NCBI RefSeq assembly: GCF_025698545.1
Contig: NC_068569.1
Coordinates: 15,066,001 to 15,130,000 of the forward strand
DNA: 64,000 nucleotides
DNA from: Gossypium raimondii
Taxonomy: Eukaryota > Streptophyta > Magnoliopsida > Malvales > Malvaceae
Direction of reading: 5' to 3'
The notes below the pieces were generated by a model. It did not search any database and was not told the origin of the DNA. It saw only the letters and a list, made by a program, of their open reading frames with translations. The position numbers were made by a program, and so were the translations under genes. Positions 37,973 to 49,738 of this stretch are shown here, piece after piece; the first letter of the stretch is position 1; every line of letters starts with the position of its first letter.

Positions 37973-40735
37973 ATGTCCGAAAATAAACCTGAATCGGGTC
38001 CAACTGTAAATCCTAGAGTAACCTGGGAAGGTTGCAGCGTCTTGCTCGACATTAACGACGGCGATCGTCTTCTTTTCGCTCGTCTCTCTGCCGGCTCGTA
38101 AGCTCCTATTTCTCCTGACAGTTCGCTCTACTGGTTATCAAATTTTAATTTTTATGCCGTTTAAAACTGTTTCAGGACCTTGAAAATTGGGAATAAGACA
38201 TTCTCTTTGCAGCCATTGATTGGATGTCCCTTTGGGTCTCTGTTTCAAGTTGAAAGCGGAAAGGAAAAGCCTTACCTTTCCCGCTTTATTCCACCCACCG
38301 AAGGTTTAATTTTTTCCCTTGAAAGCTTATTTTTTGTGGCTTAATTGATTTCAAGTTCATTCTACATGATACTCTTTTGGTGTATTTTTGCAGAGAATAA
38401 TGTTCAAGATGAAGGAGGTTGTCAATTACAAGAAGAATCCCGTGACAACCGAGCAATAATTGATAATAATCAAGCTCAAAGCCTCACCGGTGATGATATA
38501 GATGCAATGCGGAGGTGCTAGACTTTGTGTTTTTTGTGGTTATTTATAGCCTTTTTTGTGTACACTATTTTTCATTGGTTGCTTTTTTCTCTTATGATGC
38601 AGACAGGGGGCAACGGGGAATGAAATTGTTGAGGCCCTCATTGCTAACAGTGCAACTTTCGATAAGAAAACACAGTTCTCACAAGTTAGTTAATTTCACA
38701 CTTAATAGTCTGACATTTATTTATGGTTCACAATCTCGAATATAAGCTGGTTTGGTACACAAATAAAAGAGCAAGAGGAGAAAAAGAATGAAAGGGTAAC
38801 ATAAGTGTTTTTGTGTTTGTATCTGTAGGAAAAATATAGGCTTAAGAAGCAAAAGAAATATGCGCCCAGAGTGCTTCTTAGACGACCATTTTCTAGAAGG
38901 TATGTCAATGATTCTATATCTGAGCTGCTTTTTCGGGATGTGGTTTTTAAATGGTTTTTATCTCTCTGCTTGCTGACTTGTGTTTTGCTACTACTATTGT
39001 TTCAGTATATGTGAGGCATACTTTAAGAAATATCCAGCTCGAATCGGGTAATCATCATATTGTGTTAACTGTGTTTTTGATCATTTATTTCTGCAGACAT
39101 AGATTAGAAATAATTTGTAATCTCCTTTCCTATGATTCAGATTTTTACGAGTGGATGCTTTATCTTTGTTGCTATCAATGGCTAATGTTACTGCAAACTC
39201 GGATGTCCTTGTCCTGGATATGGTTGGTGGACTTGTTACTGGTGCTGTGGCAGAGCGTTTAGGAGGTATGATACATGTTTTTAAGAGTTATTTAATATTG
39301 TAACTGAAACAACAAGACCTATAATGAATACGGCCAGTGTAACATTTCTAATAAAATATAGTGGTATTTTAAATATTTTAAATGTTCTCAAGTATCTATG
39401 GAAGAGTAATGTTGGAACCATTGTCTCACAATACCTTTTTGTGAACAGGTACAGGTAGTGTGTGCAATACTTATCTTGGGGGGACACCCTATCCTATGGA
39501 GATAATAAGGATGTTCAACTTCAATAATGAAATTTGCAAGAGGTATGCTGCTATTTTTTGAGTTTCCTAACTTAACATGAAATATCATATTACAAACTCA
39601 TGTAAAAGCTGGGCACTGTAATCTCATTTCCAAGGAGGATTACATGGAGTTCAGGTATAAATACAGAGTTATGTTCTTGAATCATGCCATGCAATATTTA
39701 CTCTTTCTTCTTATTTGTTTCAGAGTTTTGCGGTGTTCAGTTAATGACCTTTGTGCAGTCCAAAATGAAACCAGTGAGCAAGTCAGCCAACATGAAGATG
39801 TCTGTACTATGGAGAGTCAATCTGATGTTAGTCATGCTCCCCTGTGATTAAGTTTAGTCTTTTTTTCTGAATCACCCTGAATGTATTGTGATGCTTTATT
39901 TATAGGAGAAAATATCCTTATCAGTTAGCACCGAAGAGGTTCATCTTTCATCCAAGAATGGTGTTTCGGATCTTGTTCCTGAGAATGAACTTTCTACCAC
40001 AGGCAAAACTTGCAAAACCCCAAAAGCTGGGGAAAAAGCACCAAAAGAAGCAATTCAATCATGGAAAGAAAATGGTTTCTCCAGGTAATCTGCAGAAGTT
40101 CAACAATTGCTGTATTAATATTAGAACCATATATATATATATATATCCATAATCCTAAAATCCAATGTGTGTGTGTAGCCTAATTATTGCTGCACCGGAG
40201 CAGGATGCCTGGAGCTTAGTTAAGGATTTGCTGCCCCTTCTAACATACTCAGCTCCTTTTGCAATCTATCACCAGTATCTGCAGGTTCGGTTTCATCCCT
40301 TGTTACTGCTCTAAATTTTGGAAGGAACCAAGTTTAGACTTCTATTTGTTCTATAAAACTAATAATTGAGTTGGTAGTTTTGAACGATCTTTTGTATTTC
40401 TGTTGTTAAAAATGTGGAACCAATCATTCCCCTAGAAAACTAACTCGATCAAACTATATGTCTAAATACAGCCTCTTGCAACATGCATGAACAATCTACA
40501 ACTTGAGAAAATGGCAATTGGGTTGCAACTTTCAGAACCTTGGTTACGGGAATATCAGGTTTTCTTCTTATTCCTCTTTATAAACTTGTAGAATATGTAA
40601 TGCTTTATTTATGAGAATAACATGATTATCATGCAGGTACTTCCATCAAGAACCCATCCCTGCATGCAGATGAGTGGATCAGGCGGCTACATCCTAAGTG
40701 GTACTCGGGCGTATTCTAATACAAGTCAATCCTAG
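37973..40735 (+). CDS. TRM6: tRNA (adenine-58-N1) methyltransferase non-catalytic subunit TRM6, 453 residues
   Basis: Non-catalytic partner of TRM61 in the nuclear complex that makes m1A58 in the tRNA T-loop, notably in initiator tRNA. Thirteen exons: 37973-38097, 38176-38303, 38394-38514, 38603-38684, 38829-38899, 39006-39047, 39141-39265, 39449-39542, 39724-39826, 39906-40084, 40179-40284, 40472-40558, 40637-40735; total 1362 nt. Recognised by the Gcd10p/TRM6 blocks: VTWEGCSVLLDINDGDRLLF, GCPFGSLFQVE, FDKKTQFSQEKYRLKKQKKY, SICEAYFKKYPARIGFLRVD, VLVLDMVGGLVTGAVAERLG, YLGGTPYPMEIIRMFNF, and C-terminal PLLTYSAPFAIYHQYLQPLA and HPCMQMSGSGGYILSGTRA. The acidic, variable linker around exons 9-10 is normal for the family. 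An in-frame ATG 108 bp upstream (37865) would add 36 basic-hydrophobic residues; I chose 37973 because homology begins after it. The gene looks intact. Confidence 0.94.
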
Positions 40736-42473
40736 TTCCTAAATTTTAATTAAGGAAAATTATTGTGTATTAGTAACCCAAAATGGTCGCCTAAAACCAA
40801 ATTTATCATGTGTATAACTTGGATCATTATTTTATATGGTTTTCTTTGGTGTTGCTACTTAGGTTTCGATTTCTAACAAACCATTATTTATGCTATTGTG
40901 GCAAATGTTAAATGTAAACTATTTATTCCAAATGGAATTTTATTAACTGCTTAATTTCAGTGAGCTATTTTTTTTATTTAATTTAATCTGAAGCAGCTCA
41001 AACATCATACTAAGCTCATGCATCTTTTAATGTCATACTTGAAGTAAGATTGTCGTGTTGACAATTTGATTTAATCTTCTAGTATTACAGTTTTTATTTA
41101 AAATATCAAAAGAAAAGGTAAATTATAAAATTGGTTATTTATATTTACACTCTTAACTCCTATTGTGTGTTGACATTACATCAGAACCATCGATTAAGAA
41201 ATAACAGTAGCAGCAGGATTAGACAATCGAATATGTTTGTCTAACCGTATCTGATCAACAATCATTAAAAGAGTTTCATAAAAGACCCTTAATATCTGCT
41301 TGATATCTACTCTTTATTCATATTCGTACGGTTCTTGAATTCACAGATGTTAACATAAATTGATATTACTAATATAGTAATTTTTAAAGTTGAGTGAGGA
41401 AATCTTGAATTTACACAAGCATATACTACTAAATTTGTAGTTCATCCCAAGAAAATCATAATTAGAGTTGTAATGGGCTTGAAATATTTGTTGAAATGAG
41501 TCAGAGAAACGAAGCCCTTTGGAACTTGGAAGAGCCCAATAAGCAAACAAAGCGAACGATTACTGAATCGTCTTTCTTTCAGAAAAAAAAAAAAAAGTCT
41601 TCTGGGTTTTCTTCTTCTCATTCTTCATTTCAGGTTTTGCGAAGAACCGGTAACAGCCAGATTCAGTGAATTGAGTTTGTCAGGTAATATTACAGAGCTT
41701 CTTGTACATCGCTTTTCTTTTCAATTTTATGATTGAAGTTATTGATAAATCAATTTGGGTTTTGGGTTTGTAACTGATCTCAAAACTAACGACTTACTAG
41801 TGAACAAGTATTGATGAGTAAAATTTGTACGGGTTTGACTTGATATTTAGTTTTACAAATGGTTGTTCTATAATCTAAGTTAATCACAGTTTGTTCATCA
41901 TTTCCAATATCTCTCTATTCCTTTTTTCCCCATTGGTATTCTTCGTGATTTTAGTGTTAGAAACATCATCCAAAGTTGTTAGAAGGTCGTGATGTAGATT
42001 AACTTGACTGTAAGTTGTAAAAGAAAGGTGGCAGAGTGGCAGTAACTGAAGATTATCCTTGTTCCAATAGGTTTTAAACTGCTTATTTGTTTCCTATTTG
42101 CCAGGTGATATTAGCTGAAAATCAGATGCATTTTATTTATAATTTTCTCATTTTTTTTTTGTTTTTTTGGCTTTTGAGGGGACTTGCAATTATATATACA
42201 TGATAAATTGTAGTGCTTTTAGGCTCGCTATTAATATATGATCCCCCCCCCCCCCCCATTGTTTAACATTTACAAGAATATTAACATATTTCTTTCTAAA
42301 AGGGTACATAAATTTTAGGTAGTATTATTTTTTGCTTAAAATTTCTCAATGACTAGCGAACCACCATTTTGTTCATCAATGTGAATCGGTAAGTATGGAG
42401 ATTGTTTCTGGCCACCAGCCAAGCACTGGCAATGAATTGAAACTTTATGGCATTATCAGTGTGGTAGTTGTAG
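40736..42473. other. Intergenic DNA and probable 5' UTR intron of the Myb/SANT-like gene
   Basis: From about 41580 the sequence becomes pyrimidine-rich and ends in GTTTGTCAG|GTAATATT near 41681, which looks like a non-coding first exon of the next gene with its intron running towards 42100-42450. A run of about 15 C lies at 42243-42257. Confidence 0.45.
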
Positions 42474-43468
42474 ATGGATCATGAAGCCGGTCAGCCGAAA
42501 CAGGAGCGCTCAAGAACAAGGTGGACTGCGTCCCTTGATAGGATATTTGCAGACTTGGTAGTGAAGCAAATTAAATTGGGAAGCAGGCCAAACAATGTTT
42601 TTGACAAGAAAACGTGGAATATCATACGTGATGAATTCAACAAGCAAACAGATCTTAACTTCAATAACAATCAGTTGAGAAAGCACCTGGATGTTCTGAG
42701 AATACGGTTCTATAACCTCAAGTCAGCTTATGATCAAAATGACTTTGCATCCATGGAGGACTCTTGTTGCATCGGGTTTGACCTGTGGGAAGAAATTGGG
42801 GTAAATTTCCTCTCAATGTAATGAATGTTTGTTTCTGACACTTTTACTGTATGTTCCTGAGAGATTGTGTTTATACTTTACAGGCACAGCCTAGGCCTGA
42901 GCCAATCAAAATCAAGGACTGCCCCATATATGAGCAACTATGTACAATATTTACTGATTCATCTGCTGATGGGAAGTATGCCCAATCAAGTCACTTTGAG
43001 GGACTAGAAAAAACTGTTGGAAATGATACCAGTGTCTTAATTTCATGCCCAGATGATAATCCACCCACCTCAAGGTTAACCCAAAGCGGTTCATTGTCTG
43101 AAAAGTTGACTAAGAGTATTGCAGAGAGAAAAAGAAGACGACCATCTGAGGCACAATCTTGTTTAGATCAGAGCAGAAAGGATGAAGAAATCTCTGAGAC
43201 TATGGCTGGAGCCTTGTTAGATATGGTTGCGGCTTGGAGGTCAAGGAGTACAATTGCCACAAAACGAAGTGATGAGAAATTTAGCATAACTAATTGCATT
43301 AAAGCATTGGATGAGATAGAAGACACTGAAGAGTGGCTCTATTTTGCATCTCTTGACCTCTTCGAAGACCCCACCCTAAGGAAAACCTTTATCTCTTTAG
43401 AAGGTGGCAAGATTAGGCTAACATGGTTGCAAGAGAAGTGTGAGAAACCAGCAATGACTTGTGTCTAA
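42474..43468 (+). CDS. Myb/SANT-like DNA-binding domain protein, 303 residues
   Basis: Putative nuclear DNA-binding protein of the plant Myb_DNA-bind_3 (MSANTD, LIMYB-like) family. Two coding exons, 42474-42800 and 42884-43468 (912 nt). Residues about 12-108 form the trihelix-like domain: RTRWTASLDRIFADLVVKQI, NNVFDKKTWNIIRDEFNKQT, NNNQLRKHLDVLRIRFYNLK, with the conserved tryptophans of this domain. The C-terminal exon has AERKRRRPSE, a likely nuclear signal, and a conserved block (SITNCIKALDEIEDTEEWLY, ASLDLFEDPTLRKTFISLEG) that is typical of these proteins. The latter resembles the C-terminal domain of transposase-related Myb/SANT proteins, so an ancient transposon origin is possible, but the gene itself looks intact and ordinary. 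The start is the first ATG after the likely leader. Confidence 0.9.
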
Positions 43469-46320
43469 GGTAAAGGGTGAATCTTTGGCTACTTTGTAAG
43501 TGCTAGGATCTTGACTGCAATTGTTTAATCTTAGGGAGCTAGTTTGGTCAAACAGTAGTTACATAGTACAGATTGATAGATGAGATGTTCTAGCTGTAGG
43601 GTTACCAATGTTCACAGGCACGTGTATATTTATGTAAGTTTGCAGATAGTGGAATCGTCCTTTTGCATTGGGCTACAACTGCACGTATGTACATTCATTT
43701 GGTTAACGGTGACCACAGTTCATCTTCCTCAACCAGTTTGGATCTGGTTGCCCCTTCTCCCAAGGGAGAGAGCTCGTCAGAGTCGAGAATCAGCTGAACT
43801 GCTGAAGGGTGGCTTCTCTTCTTTATATGAAAGCAACTAAAAACAGAGGAAACGTCATTAGAAAAGGTTAAAGAATCCTCTAAGTCCCTGTGCTCTTTGT
43901 ATATTTGGAATTTAATCTCTCTATTTTTCATATTTTAAAATTTAGGTCTAATTGTTAACGCCCTCAAATTCTTCTGTTCAATTTGCCGCCATGATATTTT
44001 TTTTTTTTGTAAAAAATTACTTAAGTAACCATATACCAAAAAAATTGTTGTAATAAACTTAACTTTAGCAAAAAAGTTTTAACTGTGTTCACAATTAGGA
44101 CTTGCATTTCTAAATATGAAAAGTTGAAGGGCTAAGTCCCTTGAAAAGTATTTTGGGGACTGAACGCAAAATACAAATAAAAACAAATGTCAAATTCTAT
44201 AAAAGGTCCCTTGGTAGATTTAGTTTATGTACTATAATTAATTAGTTCTAGTCTCTTTTCTCATCAAATAATTTGAAAGATATGACATACACACTTTGGT
44301 CAGATAAATTTTTTTGCATGAAAAGTATAATATTTATCTAATTACTAAAAAAAAGTTGATGTTTATATGTCATGTCATTGTATATTTAGAAAAAATAAGA
44401 ATCAAATTTAATTAAGTGATGAAATTAATGAACAAGAAAAAGAAATGTTTAAATTATAATAAAAAATAAAAACATATAGTATAGGGACTTTCTATGAAAT
44501 TTACCCAAAACAAATATACTTTTAAATTTCGGAAATCCTTTTGACTTTGGAGGCCCAGTCGGAGGCTGGTAACGGGGCTTGCTAATTTGGCAACCCAAAA
44601 TTCTTCGAAGCCTCACCCACTTCCAAAGCTAACAACCTCCTTCATCTGTTTCTGATTAGCTATTTGTAGGCTGAAGTGTCGCAGAAGCATAAACATAATT
44701 AGTGTTAGTAATAAATCTTTGATCGTTATCCATAATGATCACTTACTTTAAACCATTAGTTTAGTCGGCTACAGATTCTTCTTCTTTCTATTTGATTTTA
44801 TTTTCCTTATTAATCCTTATCCTCTTCAAAATGTTAGTGTATTCCGCCCTTGGAAATTAGAAAGAGTTTTGCTTTTCTCTAAAGGGTATAATAGGCAACA
44901 AAGTTTAAAAACAAAGCCGGACGTAATGGGGATTTGAAAACTAACGATAAGAATGAAAAGACTGTAATGCTATCTCTCTCTCTCTCTGACTCTCTCTTCA
45001 ATATTTTTTATTATTTTTCCTCAAAAGTCTTTTTCACTCTTGTCTCACTGCTACCGCCGACTTCATAACGGTTAGCCGTCGTATTTTGGCGGCGCCGATT
45101 TTCCTGTTTCCCGGCGATCTTCTCCGAAAGTACTCTTTTATTATTTCCTCCTCAAGTGCATCGCTTTGGAACTCTGGTTTTAACTATCATTTCTGAGTTT
45201 AATAGTGTTGCGTTCTTGTTTGCTTTATCTTACTGAAAATAATCTTTCAAAGGTACCAATCACTCTGCCGTTTCCACCTTCTTTTTCGGTGATTGATTCC
45301 GCACATCGCAGTCGAGATTTATCTGACATTACATTGTTGAATGTTGATAACGATATTATCTAAGGATCTTTTTTGGTTCTTGAACATGTTTTTAAATTTT
45401 TCCTGTATTTCCTGTATATGATTTTCTTCAATTTTGTTATTTATTTATTTTTTGAACTCAACGGTGTTTGCGTTTTTCTCGATGATTTCTTCGTTTTCAC
45501 TGCTTCTCGGTGCGATTATGTTGCTTCAATTTTGAATACTTGAAATAGTTCCGTACGGTGTCCTATACTTTTGGGATCTAATTAGTGTTTTTAATTCTTA
45601 GTATGTTGCTTGTTGTGACTTGCGTAATAAGGAAGGTTTGGGGTTTGATTAGCTAAATCATTCTGGTTTCTGAACTTGTAACGTTACGTTACTCGTACTC
45701 CTTTGTTTGGTTAGTAAGGGAAAAAAAAGATGATAAATTGACATCTAAGCAGGTTTTATGTTGTTTTCAGTTCCGGTATCTGAAAATTTTAGCTCAACTG
45801 AGTCTTTCCATAAGCTCTTAAGGGGATCTCTGCCATTAAGTCGTGAATAGGACAAAATTTTAGACCCTTTGGTATACCTTTTACTCGGTCGATTTATGGG
45901 GCCAAGAAAATTTTAAGTTCCAACCTGATTAGGCCTTGTTTGACTAGGATTATAACATATTTGGATTGAGAGAACTGATGGAATTCCTCTTCTTTTGTAT
46001 TTCATCAAGGAAATAAATAAAGAGGAGGAGAAACTTAGGTAACAATCTCTTTCTAGGTTTTCTTTTGAAGAGATTTGGAGATGCTACAAACTATTACTAA
46101 TTTTCTTTACTTTCGAACTCAAAGTTACATTTTCCATTAGAAATCATCACTTTCCTAATGTTTCATGGACAGTGAGGAAGTGGATTGTTAATCTTTTGAG
46201 GAATCTTTTGCTTTAATTAGCATATGTATTGACTGTTCTTGTTTTCTGGGATTGATAATCTTGATTTTGTTACTGGCTTTTAACCCTGGGAGTATTATCT
46301 TTCACCAGGGAATAGACAAA
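43469..46320. other. Intergenic DNA and leader of the HVA22-like gene
   Basis: The 3' flank of the Myb-like gene, then AT-rich DNA to about 44900. A CT-rich tract at 44973-44999 is a typical plant Y-patch, and from about 45000 to 45130 the sequence looks like a 5' UTR exon. The ATG lies 1.2 kb further on, so a long leader intron of up to about 1.2 kb is likely. No other gene was seen. Confidence 0.5.
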
Positions 46321-47861
46321 ATGATTGGATCCTTTCTTACCAGAGGACTCGTGTATGTTTTACCTTACAACTGTTTCTGTTTCTCATTTTAGTTTTAATT
46401 TGTTACTTTACTTGAAATTAATCTTTCAGTTTTGATTTGGCAGGACGGTTTTTGCCTATGCTTTTCCAGCATATGAATGTTATAAAACTGTTGAAATGAA
46501 TAAGCCTGACGTTGAGGAACTGCGCTTTTGGTGCCAGTACTGGTAGTTATTCATTTGTTATTCATTTCATTTCAGATATTGCTAATTTTATGTAATTTCT
46601 TTTATTTCCACCCTTTTCTTTTCTGGTTTCAGGATATTGGTGGCTGTTTTGACGGTTAGTGAGAGAATTGGTGATGCTTTTGTTTCATGGTATGGAATCA
46701 TAAAACAGAGAATTAGCACGAGGAATTTTTTGTGTGTTTTTCTGTTTCTCACTTTGCTCTTTTCTGTGCTCTCTTTTTTAGGGTTCCAATGTACAGTGAA
46801 GCTAAGTTGGCTTTCTTTATTTACTTGTGGTACCCGAAAACAAGGGTAGGTGTATCAGTTTTAAAGAAGCAAGGAACATTTACTTGTCCATCTACATGTT
46901 GATGTTTGCTTTAATTGCCCGTGTTTTCACTTTTGTCAGGGAACTTCTTATGTGTATGACTCCTTCTTTAGACCATATGTTGCAAAGCATGAAAATGAAA
47001 TTGACCGTAACTTGTTGGAACTAAGGACTAGAGCTGGTGATATGGCAGTTCTTTACTGGCAAAGAGTTGCTAGCTACGGCCAGACAAGAATTTTTGAGAT
47101 CCTGCAATATGTTGCTTCACAGTCAACCCCAAGACCTCACCATGCTAAGGTAATTACCAGATTATAACCAATTGTAGTTTGTGCTGCCTTCACCTACATA
47201 TGAGTTCTTTTTGCTACAAACTTAATTTGATGAAACCAGAAATTGGATGCTATGTGAAAATGGTTGCCCTGGAGTTAGAAAATGGCCTCTCACTATAATG
47301 CATCCAAAACTCTGTACAGATGTAATGTTTTTATATTAATTGAATGTCTTTAGCAATTGATTAATCTTTTTTTTTTGTTCTGATTTGTCTGTTGCCATAC
47401 ACGAGCCTATCATCTTGAAGTTTTTCTTTTCTCCATAACTTCAGAATTCTCAGGCACAAGTTGATAGGGCTCGCCAACCCTCTGGTGTGCCAATCTGCCA
47501 ATCATCTAGTAAAGCACAAGCAGCACATCCTGAGGCTGAAGAACCGCCTTCCCCGACATCAAGCACATTTTCAAGTCAAAACCCAAAGGAAGTAGCTGAA
47601 GAGGTGGGACCTTCAAAGGTGGCTTCACAGGTGGCTAAATCAGCTACCCCATCAGCATCCTCAAATAGCCAAAAACCAGATCCTGCATCTGAAAGTACCA
47701 GTCAGCCTGCAGATACCGAAGCAGAAGCAATGCAAATTGAACCGGTGTTGCCTTCTCCACGGAATGAAGTCACAAACCCTCCCCCAAAAGAGACTCTCAT
47801 GGAAGAAAGCATTCGAGTCACACGTGGTAGATTGAGGAAAAGCCGTTCAGGAACCCGTTAA
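46321..47861 (+). CDS. HVA22-like protein (TB2/DP1/HVA22 family), 292 residues
   Basis: Membrane-shaping protein of the endoplasmic reticulum, relative of REEP/Yop1; HVA22 genes are often stress- or ABA-responsive. Exons are 46321-46352, 46444-46542, 46633-46689, 46782-46845, 46940-47149 and 47445-47861 (879 nt). The family core is residues about 1-110: FAYAFPAYECYKTVEMNKPD, EELRFWCQYWILVAVLTVSE, then WVPMYSEAKLAFFIYLWYPK and GTSYVYDSFFRPYVAKHENE, with two hydrophobic hairpin segments. Exon 6 alone encodes a 138-residue low-complexity tail rich in S, P, E and A, ending in a basic RVTRGRLRKSRSGTR. Long tails of this kind mark the HVA22 i/j type rather than the short ABA-induced type. The C-terminal basic end is of unknown function. 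Confidence 0.93.
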
Positions 47862-49738
47862 AATGATGGTATTAATTCCTTTTCTTTTTAGTTTACTGAA
47901 CTAGCACTTGAATTGGTAGGCGTATCGTTGTTGACATTGATGTAAATTTCTCTGTTTTCTAGTTTCTATTTCATTCGTTGCTTCATTATTATTTTTCAAA
48001 CAACTGCATATCATGGGGTATTGGGGCCAATTGATTTAAAAGTTCTCCAGAGTCTTCAAGTACCGTTATTTGATGCCTTTTGTGGTACCCATTTGTTTGA
48101 ATTTTTTAGTGCTTAGTTGTTTGGGAGTTGGTGAAAGAGAACTAAAAAGGTTTTAGGATTAGGGATGGAAAGTCCCTTTGGCAAGAATTCTCTGCCTGCT
48201 GCATCGGTCTCCTTTAAACCACGCAGCTTTATCTTTTATGTAGCTTTGAGTCAGTAGATTAATTTAAACAAATTTACCCCAAAGCTGATTAAGATGGACT
48301 CTATTCCCGCACAAAATTGAATTAGGTTGCATGTGTTAGGTGAAAGCATTAAGCACGTGACAGTGGCGATGAAAAGAGATCCTGAATTAAAGATTATTTA
48401 ATTGCTACTAGAGAAAGAAAATGGTGTTTTATTTTTGTTAAATTTATGACAATAAGTAGCTTTGATTCGTTTTCAGTTTTTCTTTTCCGCTTCATCCTGA
48501 AAAGAAAACCGCATCACAAACTTTTACGTTATGAAAAAGAACGAAAGATAAAAAACCAGTAAGATTGATGCCAAGAAAAAGCAAATCAAAATGTGAATAT
48601 TATTATTATGTACCTTAAGCTGTGAAGCAGCCCTCCTTAAGCCCATAGCGGAAGCATGAAAAGAAAATGGGCCGAATGGGTTCCAACTAGAAAGCAAGAA
48701 GAGTTTTTTAATGGGTTGGACGTCGTAAACTTAATATAAGAAAAGCCAATACAATGTATCTTTTAAGACTAAAGTGTCAATATATGACTTCACGAAACCC
48801 CAACAATAAGTATAGAAGGTTCCCTTTCCTAAGTTAAATTAGGTTCCATTTGGTATTAGTTAAAAGAAGCTGTTTTGTCCAAAGAAAGAACATTTCCATG
48901 ATTTCTGTCCCCAATAGCAGCAAAATCGTAAGCAATTAGTGACATTTTTTTAAGTAAGCAGTTGGAAATTTAATAACTTGCAAACTTATAGATATTAATT
49001 TCAGTAATTATAGAAGGGATGAAAAGCTGCTGACTTCCAAATGGCAAATGGATTTTAATAAAAATTAAATTTGAAGTCGTCGTGAAAAAAGACATAAAGA
49101 CAAAGACAATAGAGAGGGGAAAGGATCTTCGGCCCATGAGATGTCTATCCCAGAGGCCCAGACATGACATGGACACTTCATCTACAATATAATGAATAAG
49201 ACCAATGCATGGCGGAAACACTAGTGAAAGGAGCCGCTTAACCCACTACATACTTACCCACCAAATAACAATCAGAGCAGAAACAAAACGAAGATCAACC
49301 GTCAATTCTTGTAAGCCAGTTGTCTATTGTGGAATTAAGCCATTTCACCACACATGGTTCGGAGGCAATGAGATCTATCTCCAACCAAACTAAAGGGGGC
49401 ATATTCGTAATCCACACATAAAGTAAACAGCTGGTAGCGGGCAATAAAAGTAAAAATAATTATCTTTACTCATATTGGTATCTCGCTTGAAAATATATTC
49501 CTAGTGTCGGTGACCTCTGTCCTTGCAAGTAGTTACCAATTAAATTTTTTTTTTACGACTGTCCGATGAGAACACTTCTTTTGCTGCTTTGGAACCAGAT
49601 CCAGCCGCTAGCATTTTGAACCCTGCATTTCTCTTTTAACACATCCATCGTTCAATGCGCTTGTTTTGATCTATAGATCTTAGGTTCGGAGTCTCTGTGT
49701 GTGTTTTGGTGTGGGGGTTTTCAAGTGACAAAATTAGA
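47862..49738. other. Intergenic DNA between HVA22-like and endoglucanase genes
   Basis: 3' UTR, AT-rich spacer and promoter. No other gene is supported; short frames at 48970-49393 have no domain. Confidence 0.5.

Noticed and set aside
42243-42257. Run of about 15 C, considered as a functional site
   Set aside because: Homopolymer; length may even be a sequencing uncertainty.
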